DNA of 35,878 nucleotides from Pseudomonadota bacterium (GTDB taxonomy: Bacteria > Pseudomonadota > Alphaproteobacteria > Sphingomonadales > Sphingomonadaceae). This document shows, one piece after another, positions 14,768 to 23,737 of this stretch (its first letter is position 1; every line of letters begins with the position of its first letter). The stretch covers positions 1 through 35,878 of the forward strand of contig JAEZHP010000164.1 of NCBI GenBank assembly GCA_023416515.1, read 5' to 3'. A program made the position numbers and the translations under genes. A model generated the notes under the pieces. It did no database searches and was not told the DNA's origin. It was given only the letters and a program-made list of their open reading frames with translations.

Positions 14768-14782
14768 ATAAGCTGCGTTTAT
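14768..14782. promoter_or_regulatory. Candidate LysR-type operator between UrcA-family and lysR genes
   Basis: ATAA and TTAT are separated by seven bases in an AT-rich patch of the divergent intergenic region, 11 bases before the regulator ATG. Such interrupted dyads are typical LysR sites. The assignment is by position and symmetry only. Confidence 0.35.
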
Positions 14783-14793
14783 AGAAACAGGCG

Positions 14794-15738
14794 ATGAGAC
14801 TGCTCCCGCCCTTGTCGGCCGTGCGCGTGTTCGAAGCCGCCGCGCGCCACCAAAGCTTCACCCAGGCGGCGGCCGAGCTCGGAATGACCCAGGCCGCGGT
14901 CAGCTATCAGATCAAGCTGCTCGAGCAGCGCCTCGGTGTTCCCCTGTTCCTTCGCGCGAAGCGCCGCGTGCAGCTGACCGAGGCCGGGCGCCGCGCCGCG
15001 ACTCTGGTCTCCGCCGGTCTCGACCAGATCGCCGACGCCTTCTCGGGTCTTCTCGCCGACAATGAAGGCGTTCTGACCATCAGCACCACCCAGACCTTCG
15101 CCTCGGAATGGCTGGCCCCGCGTCTCGGAGCCTTCCAGCTCGACCGGCCGCAACTCGCGGTGCGCCTCAATTCCGAGAACAACCTGATCGACTTCGCCCA
15201 GCACGAGGTCGACGTGGCCATCCGCATCTGCCCCGATCCCGGCATCTGGCCGGGGCTCAAGAGCCATTTCCTGTTCCGCGTCCACGGCGCGGCCCTCGCC
15301 TCGCCGGAATTCCGCGACCGCCACCACATCAAGGAGCCCGCCGACCTGCTCCGGGTCCCGCGCATCACTCCGGATGATTATTGGTGGGACCTGTGGTTCC
15401 GGGAGGTCGGCCTCGCCGCGCCCGAGAAGACCCATGGCGGGATCCGCCTCGATGCCCAGTCGATGGAGGGCAATGCCGCGATGGCCGGCGCCGGGGTGGC
15501 CATCCTCGCGCCGATCTTCTGGCGCGGAGCGCTTCGCAACGGCGCGATGGTCCAGCTCTTTCCGCAGATCAGCGTCGAGCCGCGTTCCTACTGGCTCGTC
15601 TATCCGGACTATAAAAGGCTTCAGCCCAAGGTCGTCGCCTTCCGCGACTGGCTCCTCGCCGAGATCCGCCGAATGGCCGAAACCGAGCCCGCGGTCATCT
15701 TCGAGCCGCCGGGACTGGGAAAGGCGGAAGGGAATTGA
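14794..15738 (+). CDS. LysR-type transcriptional regulator, GcvA/AmpR-like
   Basis: The 314-residue DNA-binding regulator has an N-terminal winged helix-turn-helix (about 6-65; FTQAAAELGMTQAAVSYQIKL truncated here to its core AAAELGMTQAAVSYQI) and a C-terminal effector-binding domain (about 90-300). The N-terminus LPPLSAVRVFEAAARHQSF is typical of the GcvA/AmpR branch. It diverges from the UrcA-family gene across 130 bases, so that gene and itself are the likely targets. The effector is unknown. It converges on the DUF4349 gene, with a shared hairpin between them. Confidence 0.93.
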   Translation: MRLLPPLSAVRVFEAAARHQSFTQAAAELGMTQAAVSYQIKLLEQRLGVPLFLRAKRRVQLTEAGRRAATLVSAGLDQIADAFSGLLADNEGVLTISTTQTFASEWLAPRLGAFQLDRPQLAVRLNSENNLIDFAQHEVDVAIRICPDPGIWPGLKSHFLFRVHGAALASPEFRDRHHIKEPADLLRVPRITPDDYWWDLWFREVGLAAPEKTHGGIRLDAQSMEGNAAMAGAGVAILAPIFWRGALRNGAMVQLFPQISVEPRSYWLVYPDYKRLQPKVVAFRDWLLAEIRRMAETEPAVIFEPPGLGKAEGN

Positions 15739-15753
15739 GCTACTGAAGAAACG

Positions 15754-15782
15754 AAGGAGACGCCCTGTGGCGTCCCCTCCTT
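15754..15782. terminator. Shared terminator-like hairpin between convergent genes
   Basis: AAGGAGACGCC and GGCGTCCCCTCCTT pair imperfectly around CTGT between the lysR stop (15738) and the DUF4349 stop (15787). It could serve both directions. Confidence 0.55.
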
Positions 15783-15786
15783 ACCA

Positions 15787-16686
15787 TCACACCGCCGGCT
15801 CGCTCGCCGCCTTGGGCATGCGCTTGCGGAGCGTCCGCACAACCAGCCACACCAGACCCGCCGCCAGCAACCACGGCAGAAGCAGGCTCAGAAGCACGAA
15901 CAGCATGTAGCCGCCCCACACGACCTGGTCCCACGCCTTGCCCGCCGCGCCGCCGAAGTCCGGCCGTCCGGCATTGAAGGCGCTTGAGCTGTAGCCGAAC
16001 GTCACCGGCGTGGTGGCGAGGGCGTCGCGCTGCTCGCCGCGATTGTCCTCGAGCGCCCGGATCTGGCGGCGAAGCTCGGCCGCCTGCTCGCGAAGCCCGG
16101 GCTTGGCCTCGTCGCGCCCGGGCGCGGCGATCCGCTGCTCCAGGTTCCGGAGCTCCTCCTGCAGGTCCGCGATCGAGCGTGTGCTTCGGCGGATCCCGGT
16201 GCCGACGTCGTTCCCAATAATCTCGCTGTCGACAAGCTCGCCTTCCGCTTCCTGCACGGCCGCCATCGCGGTCTCGCCGAAGCGGTGGGCAAGGCTCGGG
16301 TCTAGCGCGAGCTTGAGCTCCGCCTCGACACTGTCCTCGCCATTGCGGCGGTAGGTCATCCCGGTGACTCGGCAGCGGCTGGTGCCAAGCTTTTCGCAGG
16401 TGCGGGCATGGCGCTGCTGAACGCCGGCGATCCGGTCGGCCGCGATCCCGAAATTGTAGCTGTAGCCGAATGCCACGTCCGGTGCCGCCTCGGGCCGAAC
16501 TTCCGGAAGGTTCGAACCGGATCGGGGCGATGCCGGCACGATCAAGGCCTGCGGCTCGGACTGAACATCGGCGGCCGAGCTGTCGTTCTGAACATATTCG
16601 CGCTCGGCACGCCTATGTTGGTCGGTCTGCTCGCCGCAACCGGCGAGAACGAGCACGAGTCCAGTCGTTACAAGGAACCTATGCAT
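15787..16686 (-). CDS. DUF4349 domain lipoprotein
   Basis: The 299-residue protein has a lipoprotein signal with lipobox LAGC in its first 20 residues, a long periplasmic DUF4349 region (about 65-235) with a helical coiled-coil part (about 165-220, ELRNLEQRI and ELRRQIRALE), and a C-terminal membrane segment (about 258-285) followed by basic residues. DUF4349 proteins are envelope proteins of unknown role. The ATG at 16686 is preferred over 16692 because AGGAG lies eight bases before it rather than directly adjacent. Confidence 0.88.
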   Translation of the reverse strand: MHRFLVTTGLVLVLAGCGEQTDQHRRAEREYVQNDSSAADVQSEPQALIVPASPRSGSNLPEVRPEAAPDVAFGYSYNFGIAADRIAGVQQRHARTCEKLGTSRCRVTGMTYRRNGEDSVEAELKLALDPSLAHRFGETAMAAVQEAEGELVDSEIIGNDVGTGIRRSTRSIADLQEELRNLEQRIAAPGRDEAKPGLREQAAELRRQIRALEDNRGEQRDALATTPVTFGYSSSAFNAGRPDFGGAAGKAWDQVVWGGYMLFVLLSLLLPWLLAAGLVWLVVRTLRKRMPKAASEPAV

Positions 16687-16769
16687 TGGCATCTCTCCTC
16701 TTCTGGTGAGGTGACATTACCACATCGGTAGAGTTGAACAAGCTGCTGTTTCGAGGCGTTCCTGAAGCG

Positions 16770-17663
16770 ATGACTGATCCGTCCGACGAACAGCTCCGCG
16801 AAGCCGCCCGAGCCCGCGGCTTCCGCCTGGTCAAATCGCGCCGGCGCAAGCCCGGCGGCGACTTCGGCCGATACGGTCTCGTCGACCTCAAGGACGGGCG
16901 GGAGTGCATGGGCTTCGGCAAGGACGGCCTCACCGCGACGGCAGAGGAGGTCCTGACCTATCTGCGCGGCGGCGAGGTCGCGTCATGGAAGCGCTCGCTG
17001 ATCGGAGTGGTGGACTCAGACGAGTCGAAGCCGAAATCAAAGGAAAGCGCTAAACCCCCCGCTCGTCCTGAGCGAAGTCGAAGGGCGCCCGCACAAGAGC
17101 TCGACCGAGACACCAAAGAGTCATCCAACCGGCGGGAGTCCGAAAGCCCTGCCCCGGAATCGCGCGAACGCCCTTCGACTTCGCTCAGGACGAGCGGGAA
17201 AGGGAGTGGCCGGCACGACCAAGAGGATCGCGAGGCGCCCCCGCCCGAACCACCTCCCGAACTTACCATCCGCGAAGCCGCCCGCCGTGACGCGGCCGCG
17301 CTCGCCAAGCTGATCGGAGTCCCCGCCGCGACCCTCGCCGATCGCCTCGCCGCCGCCATCCGAAACGACGAGGCGCCGCTCATCGCCGATCAGGACGGCC
17401 TCGTCGGTGCCGTCGCTTGGACGATCGTTTCCACGCTTCAGAACGGGCCCCGTGCCCGAATCACCCTCCTGACGGTCGCCGTGGACCATCGCCGCGAGGG
17501 CCTTGGCGCCAGACTGCTCGCCGAAGCCGAGCAGCGCCTTCGCGATGCCGGTATAGACGCGATCGAACTTGCGCTCGAAATCGACTTTGACACGCCTACC
17601 GGCTTCCTTCGGCACGCCGGCTTCACCCGAACCACCAATGGCTACGCTAAGACGCTAGATTAG
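16770..17663 (+). CDS. GNAT-family N-acetyltransferase with an added N-terminal domain
   Basis: The 297-residue protein has three parts. Residues 1-70 form a small domain with GFRLVKSRRRKPGGDFGRYG that I do not recognise. Residues about 75-170 are a polar low-complexity linker rich in Glu, Ser, Arg and Pro. Residues about 170-297 are a GNAT acetyltransferase domain with the acetyl-CoA loop VDHRREGLGARLL. The acetyl acceptor is unknown. The linker is partly encoded by a perfect 28-bp inverted repeat pair, giving peptides PERSRRA and RPSTSLRTSG. The ATG at 16770 is preferred over TTG at 16734. Confidence 0.8.
   Translation: MTDPSDEQLREAARARGFRLVKSRRRKPGGDFGRYGLVDLKDGRECMGFGKDGLTATAEEVLTYLRGGEVASWKRSLIGVVDSDESKPKSKESAKPPARPERSRRAPAQELDRDTKESSNRRESESPAPESRERPSTSLRTSGKGSGRHDQEDREAPPPEPPPELTIREAARRDAAALAKLIGVPAATLADRLAAAIRNDEAPLIADQDGLVGAVAWTIVSTLQNGPRARITLLTVAVDHRREGLGARLLAEAEQRLRDAGIDAIELALEIDFDTPTGFLRHAGFTRTTNGYAKTLD
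17060..17196. repeat. 28-bp inverted repeat pair inside the GNAT gene
   Basis: The sequence at 17060-17087, with core GTCCTGAGCGAAGTCGAAGG, recurs as a perfect reverse complement at 17169-17196, with 81 bases between. This is a dispersed palindromic repeat type common in sphingomonad genomes, here lying in frame within a coding linker. Confidence 0.8.
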
Positions 17664-17867
17664 GGGGGCGACAACACTTTCCTACAGCAGGGATGTTCTG
17701 CTAATGTTCCGTTTATGCGATTCGCCCGCACCTTCATCCTTCAGATTTCACCGCAATTCCCCGACCCGAAGGCTGCCGGATTTTCGCGGGAGATCGTGAA
17801 CTTCATGAACTTTGTCTCCTCGCCAAGACGGCTCGCCACCCGCCGCCACGCTTGCTAGGTCGCGCGG

Positions 17868-20111
17868 ATGGCCACCAAGTCCGAACTTCCTGCCGAGATC
17901 ACCGACGCCCCGTTCGACGACGCCTTGTCCGAACGCTACCTCGTCTATGCGCTCTCGACGATCACCGCCCGCTCGCTTCCCGACCTTCGCGATGGACTGA
18001 AGCCGGTCCACCGCCGCTTGCTGTGGGCGATGCGGCTGCTCCGGCTCGATCCCTCGGCCGGCTACAAGAAATGCGCTCGGGTCGTCGGCGACGTCATCGG
18101 TAAGTACCACCCGCACGGCGACCAGTCGGTCTATGACGCGATGGTCCGCCTCGCCCAGACCTTCTCGCTTCGCTACCCGCTCGTCGACGGCCAGGGCAAT
18201 TTCGGCAATGTCGACGGCGATAACGCCGCGGCCTACCGCTATACCGAGGCGAAGCTGACCCAGGTCGCGATCGACCTCATGGCGGGCCTCGACGACGGCA
18301 CGGTCGACTTCAAGCCGACCTATAATGGCGAGGACGAAGAGCCGGAGTTGATGCCCGGCTTGTTCCCGAACCTGCTCGCCAATGGCGCGAGCGGGATCGC
18401 GGTCGGAATGGCGACCAGTATCCCGCCGCACAACGCCGCCGAGTTGATCGACGCCGCTACCCATCTCATCGACAACCCGCAGGCGACCGACGCCGCGATG
18501 ATGGACTTCGTCGCCGGTCCGGACTTCCCGACCGGCGGGATCGTCGCCGACAGCGCAGAGGTCATCGCTCACGCCTACGCCACCGGGCGCGGCGCCTTCC
18601 GGGTCCGCGCCAAATGGGAGGTCGAGGATCTCGGCCGGGGCACGTGGGCGCTCGTGGTCAGCGAGATCCCCTACGGTGTCCAGAAGGGCAAGCTGATCGA
18701 GCAGATCGCCGTCCTCATCAACGAGAAGAAGCTTCCGATCCTCGCGGACGTCCGCGACGAATCGGACGCCGAAGTGCGCATCGTGCTCGAGCCGCGAAGT
18801 CGGACGGTCGACCCGACCATATTGATGGACGGCCTGTTCCGGATGACGGATCTGGAGATCCGCGTGTCCCTCAATCTCAACGTGCTCGATTCGACCCGGA
18901 CCCCGCGGGTGATGGGCCTTCGCGAGGTGCTGAGCGAGTGGGTCAAGTTCCAGATCGAGGTGCTGGTCCGCCGCTCGAACCACCGGCTCGGCAAGATCGC
19001 CGACCGGCTTGAGCTGCTCGGCGGCTATTTGATCGCCTATCTCAATCTCGACCGAGTCATCGAGATCATACGGACCGAGGATGAGCCGAAGCCAGTGATG
19101 ATGGCCGAGTTCGGCCTCACCGACCGTCAGGCCGAGGCGATTCTCAACATGCGCCTCCGCTCGCTCCGCCGGCTCGAGGAAATGGAGATCAGGACCGAGC
19201 GCAATAAGCTCGAAAAGGAGCGCGAGACCTTGCAGGCCCTGGTCGAGAGCCCGGCCCGCCAGCGCACCAAGCTCAAGAAGGACCTCGCCGAGCTCCGCAA
19301 GCGCTACGGCCCGGACACCGAGATCGGCCGCCGCCGCACCCGCATCGAGGAAGCCGGCCCCGCCCGAGAGATCCCGCTGGAAGCGATGGTCGAGCGCGAG
19401 CCGATCACCGTCATCCTGTCGCAGCGCGGATGGATCCGGGCGATGCGCGGCCATGTCGAGCTCGCCTCGGCCGAGACGCTGAAGTTCAAGGAAGGCGATG
19501 GCCCAGCGTTCGCCTTCCACGCCCAGACCACCGACCGTCTCCTTCTCGTCTCCGCCGACGGGCGCTTCTACACGCTCGCAGCCGACAAGCTTCCCGGCGG
19601 CCGCGGCTTCGGCGAGCCGGTCAAGCTGATGGTCGACATCGAAGGCGAGGGAAGCATCGTCGCTTTGCTAAAGGCGAACTCCGCGCCCAAGATCCTGCTC
19701 GCATCCTCGGATGGACGCGGCTTCGTCACCTCGGCGGCGGGCGCGCTCGCCGAGACCCGTAAGGGCAAGCAGGTGGTGAACCTTCGCCCCGGCGCCCGCC
19801 TCAAGGTCGTTCGACCGATCGGCGAGGACCATGACCGGGTGGCCGTCATAGGCGACAACCGCAAGCTGGCGGTGTTCCGGCTGTCGGAACTGCCCGAGAT
19901 GGCGCGTGGCCAGGGGGTCACTCTCCAGCGCTACCGCGACGGCGGCCTCTCTGACGCGACTACGTTCAAGGACGAAGCCGGGCTCACCTGGTCGATGGGC
20001 GGCGAGACCGGGCGAACCCGCACCGAGGACATGGCGCCCTGGTTCACTGCGCGCGGTGCCGGCGGGCGGATGCCGCCGACCGGCTTCCCCCGCAACAACC
20101 GCTTCTCCTGA
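17868..20111 (+). CDS. parC: DNA topoisomerase IV subunit A ParC
   Basis: ParC is the DNA-cleaving subunit of the type IIA topoisomerase that decatenates daughter chromosomes. The 747-residue protein shows the N-terminal winged-helix region with the catalytic tyrosine at about 125 in AAYRYTEAKL, the quinolone-determining HPHGDQSVYDAM (81-92), the tower domain, and a C-terminal beta-propeller segment (about 490-740). The length and the short propeller fit ParC rather than GyrA. At the position of E. coli ParC Ser80 there is Gln86. The upstream 204 bases hold no confident gene. The ribosome site before the ATG is weak. Confidence 0.95.
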   Translation: MATKSELPAEITDAPFDDALSERYLVYALSTITARSLPDLRDGLKPVHRRLLWAMRLLRLDPSAGYKKCARVVGDVIGKYHPHGDQSVYDAMVRLAQTFSLRYPLVDGQGNFGNVDGDNAAAYRYTEAKLTQVAIDLMAGLDDGTVDFKPTYNGEDEEPELMPGLFPNLLANGASGIAVGMATSIPPHNAAELIDAATHLIDNPQATDAAMMDFVAGPDFPTGGIVADSAEVIAHAYATGRGAFRVRAKWEVEDLGRGTWALVVSEIPYGVQKGKLIEQIAVLINEKKLPILADVRDESDAEVRIVLEPRSRTVDPTILMDGLFRMTDLEIRVSLNLNVLDSTRTPRVMGLREVLSEWVKFQIEVLVRRSNHRLGKIADRLELLGGYLIAYLNLDRVIEIIRTEDEPKPVMMAEFGLTDRQAEAILNMRLRSLRRLEEMEIRTERNKLEKERETLQALVESPARQRTKLKKDLAELRKRYGPDTEIGRRRTRIEEAGPAREIPLEAMVEREPITVILSQRGWIRAMRGHVELASAETLKFKEGDGPAFAFHAQTTDRLLLVSADGRFYTLAADKLPGGRGFGEPVKLMVDIEGEGSIVALLKANSAPKILLASSDGRGFVTSAAGALAETRKGKQVVNLRPGARLKVVRPIGEDHDRVAVIGDNRKLAVFRLSELPEMARGQGVTLQRYRDGGLSDATTFKDEAGLTWSMGGETGRTRTEDMAPWFTARGAGGRMPPTGFPRNNRFS

Positions 20112-20158
20112 AGCCTGGCGAAATCAAGAATTAACCTACTTAACTTATCGCCCCTTCC

Positions 20159-21928
20159 ATGCAGGTGGCGAAGAAACGCGTGAGCGACGAGCCCCCGGCC
20201 AGCCTCTCGGCTGCGCTGGGCGTGCCCGATCCGCTCGCGCCCGAGGTTCTCCGCCTCCTCGGCCAGGGCCGCCAGGTCTATCTCGATGCCCTGCCGATCC
20301 CGGCCGCGATCGTGACGATCGATCCCGACGGGCCCGTGATCGAATGCGCCAACGACGCCTTCCGCCACGTCGCCGAATATGACGAACGTCTCGGCGATCG
20401 CCGCGTTGCCAAGGTTCGACTGCTCAGCACCGGCCCGATCGGCCGTCGCCTCGCCGAATATCTCGCCAGCGGCGAACCCGCGCACCAGTTCGAGGCGCAT
20501 GACGGACGATCGATCGGCGCCCGCCATTTCCTGGTCCGCTTCGCCCGTGTCCGGACCGTCGAATTCGGACCCGTTCGCTTCGTAATCTCGCTGATCGACC
20601 GGACCGCTCAGGTCGAGACTGAGCGCAGCCTTCGCTCCGAGATGCTTCTCGACAGCCTCACCGGCCTGCCCAACCGCCTCGCCTTCACCGAGCAGGTCGA
20701 CCGTGTCCTGTCCGATCCGACGCTTGCCGACGGCAGCTACGCGGTTCTGGCGGTGGACATGGAGCGGTTCAGCCGGGTCAACGAATGCGTCGGCGCGATT
20801 GCGGGCGACGAGCTCCTGATCGCCTTCGCCCGCCGCCTGGTATCCGCGCTTCGGCCGACCGACATGCTCGCCCGAACCTCGGGCGACGAGTTCGGAATCC
20901 TGATGAAGCTCGACCGCGGCCTCGCCGACGCGCTTCGCGCCGCCGAGCGGATCAAGGCCGTGCTCACCCTTCCGTTCCGCCTGACCGACCTCGAGATCCG
21001 GATCGATTGCGCGATCGGCTGCGCTCTCGTCGGCCGCGGCGTCGGTTGCGCCGACGAGCTTCTGCGCAACGCTCAATTCGCCCTGAAGCGCTCAAAGCGC
21101 GTCGGCACCGCCCAGGTCTACGAACCCGTCCAGGCCCAGGCCGTGCGCCGCCGATTCAGCATGGAGACCGAGCTCAGGCGCGCCATCGAGGCGGAAGCGC
21201 TCGAACTCGCCTACCAGCCGCTGATCGATCTCAAGACCGGCAAGATCGCCTCTTTCGAAGCGCTGGCGCGCTGGCGCCAGGAACCGATCGGAATGATCTC
21301 GCCCGGAGACTTCATCCCGGTCGCCGAGGAGTCGGGCCTGATCGTCCCGCTTGGACGCTGGGCCCTCGAGGCCGCCCTTCGGACTATGGCGGGGTGGGAC
21401 AAGTCCCATGGCGCTCCGCTTCCGTTCGGAATGAGCGTCAACCTGTCGGCCATCCAGATCAGCCGCGACAATGTCGCTCAGGCCGTGTTCGGCGCTCTCG
21501 CCGCCAGCGGAATCAGCGGCAACCGGCTCACGCTCGAGCTCACCGAAAGCGCCATCGTCCAGGATCCCGACCGCGCGAGCAGCGTGCTCCAGAGCTTGAA
21601 GAAGCTCGACGTGAAGGTCGCGATGGACGATTTCGGCACCGGCTTCACCTCGATCGGTTCGCTCCAGCGCCTGCCCATCGACGTGCTCAAGATCGACCGC
21701 TCGTTCGTCGGCAACATGTGCGAGGACGAGGACGCCACCTCGATCGTCCGAGCCATCCTGTCGCTCGCCTCGTCGCTCGGAATCGAGACCACCGCCGAAG
21801 GCATCGAGCGCGCCGAGCTCGGCGACGCGCTGGCCGCTATGGGCTGCACCTACGGCCAGGGCTATCATTACGCCCGGCCGATGCCGGCCGACGAAGCCCT
21901 CGCTTACTGGCGCGAACGCAACCTGTAG
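20159..21928 (+). CDS. PAS-GGDEF-EAL cyclic-di-GMP signalling protein
   Basis: The 589-residue cytoplasmic protein joins a PAS-like sensor (about 40-145), a GGDEF domain (about 155-320) and an EAL domain (about 335-585). The GGDEF signature is SGDEF (241-245), so cyclase activity may be reduced. An inhibitory-site motif RxxD (232-235) precedes it at the usual five-residue distance. The EAL domain keeps its key residues: EAL (367-369), N428 in SVNLS, E463 in LELTES, DDFGTG (490-495) and K511. Net phosphodiesterase activity, modulated by the GGDEF part, is the likely output. The gene starts 47 bases after parC, with no clear ribosome site. Confidence 0.93.
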   Translation: MQVAKKRVSDEPPASLSAALGVPDPLAPEVLRLLGQGRQVYLDALPIPAAIVTIDPDGPVIECANDAFRHVAEYDERLGDRRVAKVRLLSTGPIGRRLAEYLASGEPAHQFEAHDGRSIGARHFLVRFARVRTVEFGPVRFVISLIDRTAQVETERSLRSEMLLDSLTGLPNRLAFTEQVDRVLSDPTLADGSYAVLAVDMERFSRVNECVGAIAGDELLIAFARRLVSALRPTDMLARTSGDEFGILMKLDRGLADALRAAERIKAVLTLPFRLTDLEIRIDCAIGCALVGRGVGCADELLRNAQFALKRSKRVGTAQVYEPVQAQAVRRRFSMETELRRAIEAEALELAYQPLIDLKTGKIASFEALARWRQEPIGMISPGDFIPVAEESGLIVPLGRWALEAALRTMAGWDKSHGAPLPFGMSVNLSAIQISRDNVAQAVFGALAASGISGNRLTLELTESAIVQDPDRASSVLQSLKKLDVKVAMDDFGTGFTSIGSLQRLPIDVLKIDRSFVGNMCEDEDATSIVRAILSLASSLGIETTAEGIERAELGDALAAMGCTYGQGYHYARPMPADEALAYWRERNL

Positions 21929-21935
21929 CTCTTGC

Positions 21936-23141
21936 TCAGGCGCCGCTCCGCAGTTCGTCGGCCATGATCTCCCGGGCGCGCGCCGAGCCCGGAAAATCCT
22001 CTCCGATCCAGCGCTCCTCGATCCGCCGCAGAAGCCGAGCGACATCCGGACCCGCAGTCACTCCGGCAGCAACCAAATCGCCGCCGCGGACCGGCAAATC
22101 CGGACGTTGCCAGGCGCGGAGAAGGCCGATCCGCGCCGCCGCTTCCTCAGCGTCGAATCGATCGTCGAGGAGGAGACGGTCGATCGTACATTCGGCTCCG
22201 ATTCGGTAGGCGAGTTGGCGCGGCGGGAGTGCATTGTCCGGCTCGGAGCGCTCGATGCACTCCAGCCGCGCCCGCTGGCCGTTCGACAAGCGCAGCCGAG
22301 CGGCGAGGTCGGCTGCGATCCGGCCCGGCGGGAGCAAAGCCGCGAAACGGCGAAGGCCGTCGGCGTCGACGTTGGCCGCCTTTTCCCGCGACGGCAGAGC
22401 AGCAAGCCGGCCGACTCCGCCCATGCCGATCTCGGGCAGTACCGGCGACAGGATGCCTCGCTCCACCATGATGCGCAGGGTCGGTGCCGGGTCGGGCAAG
22501 GCGAGAAGCCTCAGAAGCTCGCCGGCGATGCGCTCGCGCGACAGCGCCATCAGGTCGTTGGCGCGCGAGGTGCACGCGTCGAGGCCCTCGGCATCCGGGG
22601 CGCCTTCGCCGAATCGTCCGTGGAAGCGGAAGAAGCGCAGGATCCTGAGATGATCCTCGGCGATCCGCGTCAGTGGCTCGCCGATGAAGCGCACACGCCG
22701 CGCCTCGAGGTCGCCCAGGCCACCGAAATAGTCGAATATCTCGCCGCTCTCGGGATCGGCGCTGAGCGCGTTGATCGTGAAGTCCCGGCGACCGGCATCT
22801 TCGCGCCAGTCGTCGGTAAAGGCGACGGTGGCGCGGCGGCCGTCCGTCGAGACGTCGCGGCGCAGGGTGGTGACCTCGACCGGCCTGCCCCGGATGACCG
22901 CGGTCACCGTCCCATGGGCAAGCCCCGTCGGCACCGCCTTTGTGCTCGCCTCCTTGAGCCGGCGGATCACCTCCTCCGGCAATAGCCGCGTCGCCAGATC
23001 GACGTCGGCCACCGGAATGCCAAGCAGGGTATCGCGCACGCAGCCGCCGACGAAACGAGTTGCGCCCTCGGCGGCGCCGAGCGTGGCGAGAAGATGGCGC
23101 ATGTCCTCGCCATGCTGCCAGGGAGCGTCGGGCAGCTTCAT
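21936..23141 (-). CDS. cca: CCA tRNA nucleotidyltransferase
   Basis: The enzyme adds or repairs the 3' CCA of tRNAs, or one of the split activities of that family. The 401-residue protein begins with the class II head: GGCVRDTLLG (32-41), the catalytic DVD (46-48) and RRDFTINAL. The RNA-binding region follows, with DHLRILRFFRFHGRFG and the C-terminal helical domain. The ATG at 23141 overlaps the stop codon of the upstream Nudix gene by four bases, so the DUF1285, Nudix and cca genes form a coupled operon. The frame is open further upstream, but homology begins at this start. Confidence 0.95.
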   Translation of the reverse strand: MKLPDAPWQHGEDMRHLLATLGAAEGATRFVGGCVRDTLLGIPVADVDLATRLLPEEVIRRLKEASTKAVPTGLAHGTVTAVIRGRPVEVTTLRRDVSTDGRRATVAFTDDWREDAGRRDFTINALSADPESGEIFDYFGGLGDLEARRVRFIGEPLTRIAEDHLRILRFFRFHGRFGEGAPDAEGLDACTSRANDLMALSRERIAGELLRLLALPDPAPTLRIMVERGILSPVLPEIGMGGVGRLAALPSREKAANVDADGLRRFAALLPPGRIAADLAARLRLSNGQRARLECIERSEPDNALPPRQLAYRIGAECTIDRLLLDDRFDAEEAAARIGLLRAWQRPDLPVRGGDLVAAGVTAGPDVARLLRRIEERWIGEDFPGSARAREIMADELRSGA

Positions 23142-23737
23142 GCCGGGATCGCCAGGCGCCGGCTCAAGTTCACGATCATGGCCGCCGTCGCCCCCCAAAT
23201 TCGTCGTTCGTCCCACTGGATTTCATAATAGGTGCGCAGTGCGCCGCGAAACATCGCTTCGCGTATGATCTGGTTGACCGGGTCGAGCAGATAGTCGAGC
23301 GGCGCCTCGAACATCGCGGCGACCTCGCCCGGATGAGGCGCGAGCGGCAGGTCCGGCGGGATCACCCCGACGACAGGGATGACTTCGAAGCCGGTGATCG
23401 TACGGTACGGATCGGCGATCCCGATAATCTCCGCCGCGCTCGGCGGCAGGCCGATTTCCTCCTCTGCCTCGCGCAGCGCCGCCTCCACCGGACCTGGATC
23501 GTGCGGATCGATCCGTCCGCCGGGGAAGCTGATCTGGCCGGGATGACGCTTCATCGTCTCCGGCCGAAGCGTCAGGATGACGGTCGGGGAGGGGCGATCG
23601 ACGATAGCGACCAGAACCGCGGCGGGCGCCGGCCCCTTTTCGGGATCCTCCAGCTCGAGCGCGTCACCGGGCAGCAACTCCGGCGTGCGCCGATGTCCTT
23701 CTTCAAGCGCGGCTCGAAGCCGCTCCGCCAGCGTCAT
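23138..23737 (-). CDS. Nudix hydrolase, CoA pyrophosphatase (NudL) type
   Basis: The 199-residue enzyme shows the coenzyme A pyrophosphatase signature RHPGQISFPGG (64-74) directly before the Nudix box, which ends REAEEEIGL (89-97) with the metal-binding glutamates intact. Cleavage of CoA or acyl-CoA to phosphopantetheine and 3',5'-ADP is expected. The ATG at 23737 overlaps the upstream stop by four bases, and its own stop overlaps the cca start by four bases. A longer start at 23776 would lie within the upstream gene and is not needed. Confidence 0.92.
   Translation of the reverse strand: MTLAERLRAALEEGHRRTPELLPGDALELEDPEKGPAPAAVLVAIVDRPSPTVILTLRPETMKRHPGQISFPGGRIDPHDPGPVEAALREAEEEIGLPPSAAEIIGIADPYRTITGFEVIPVVGVIPPDLPLAPHPGEVAAMFEAPLDYLLDPVNQIIREAMFRGALRTYYEIQWDERRIWGATAAMIVNLSRRLAIPA

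Noticed and set aside
16737..16762. GGAAC-N17-TGTT on the minus strand before the DUF4349 gene
   Set aside because: The -10 element is off consensus and it lies far from the stress locus; it could be real but is not supported enough to call.
17715..17858. 47-codon ORF just upstream of parC
   Set aside because: No ribosome site and no recognisable protein character; the frame may be a chance opening in the parC leader.
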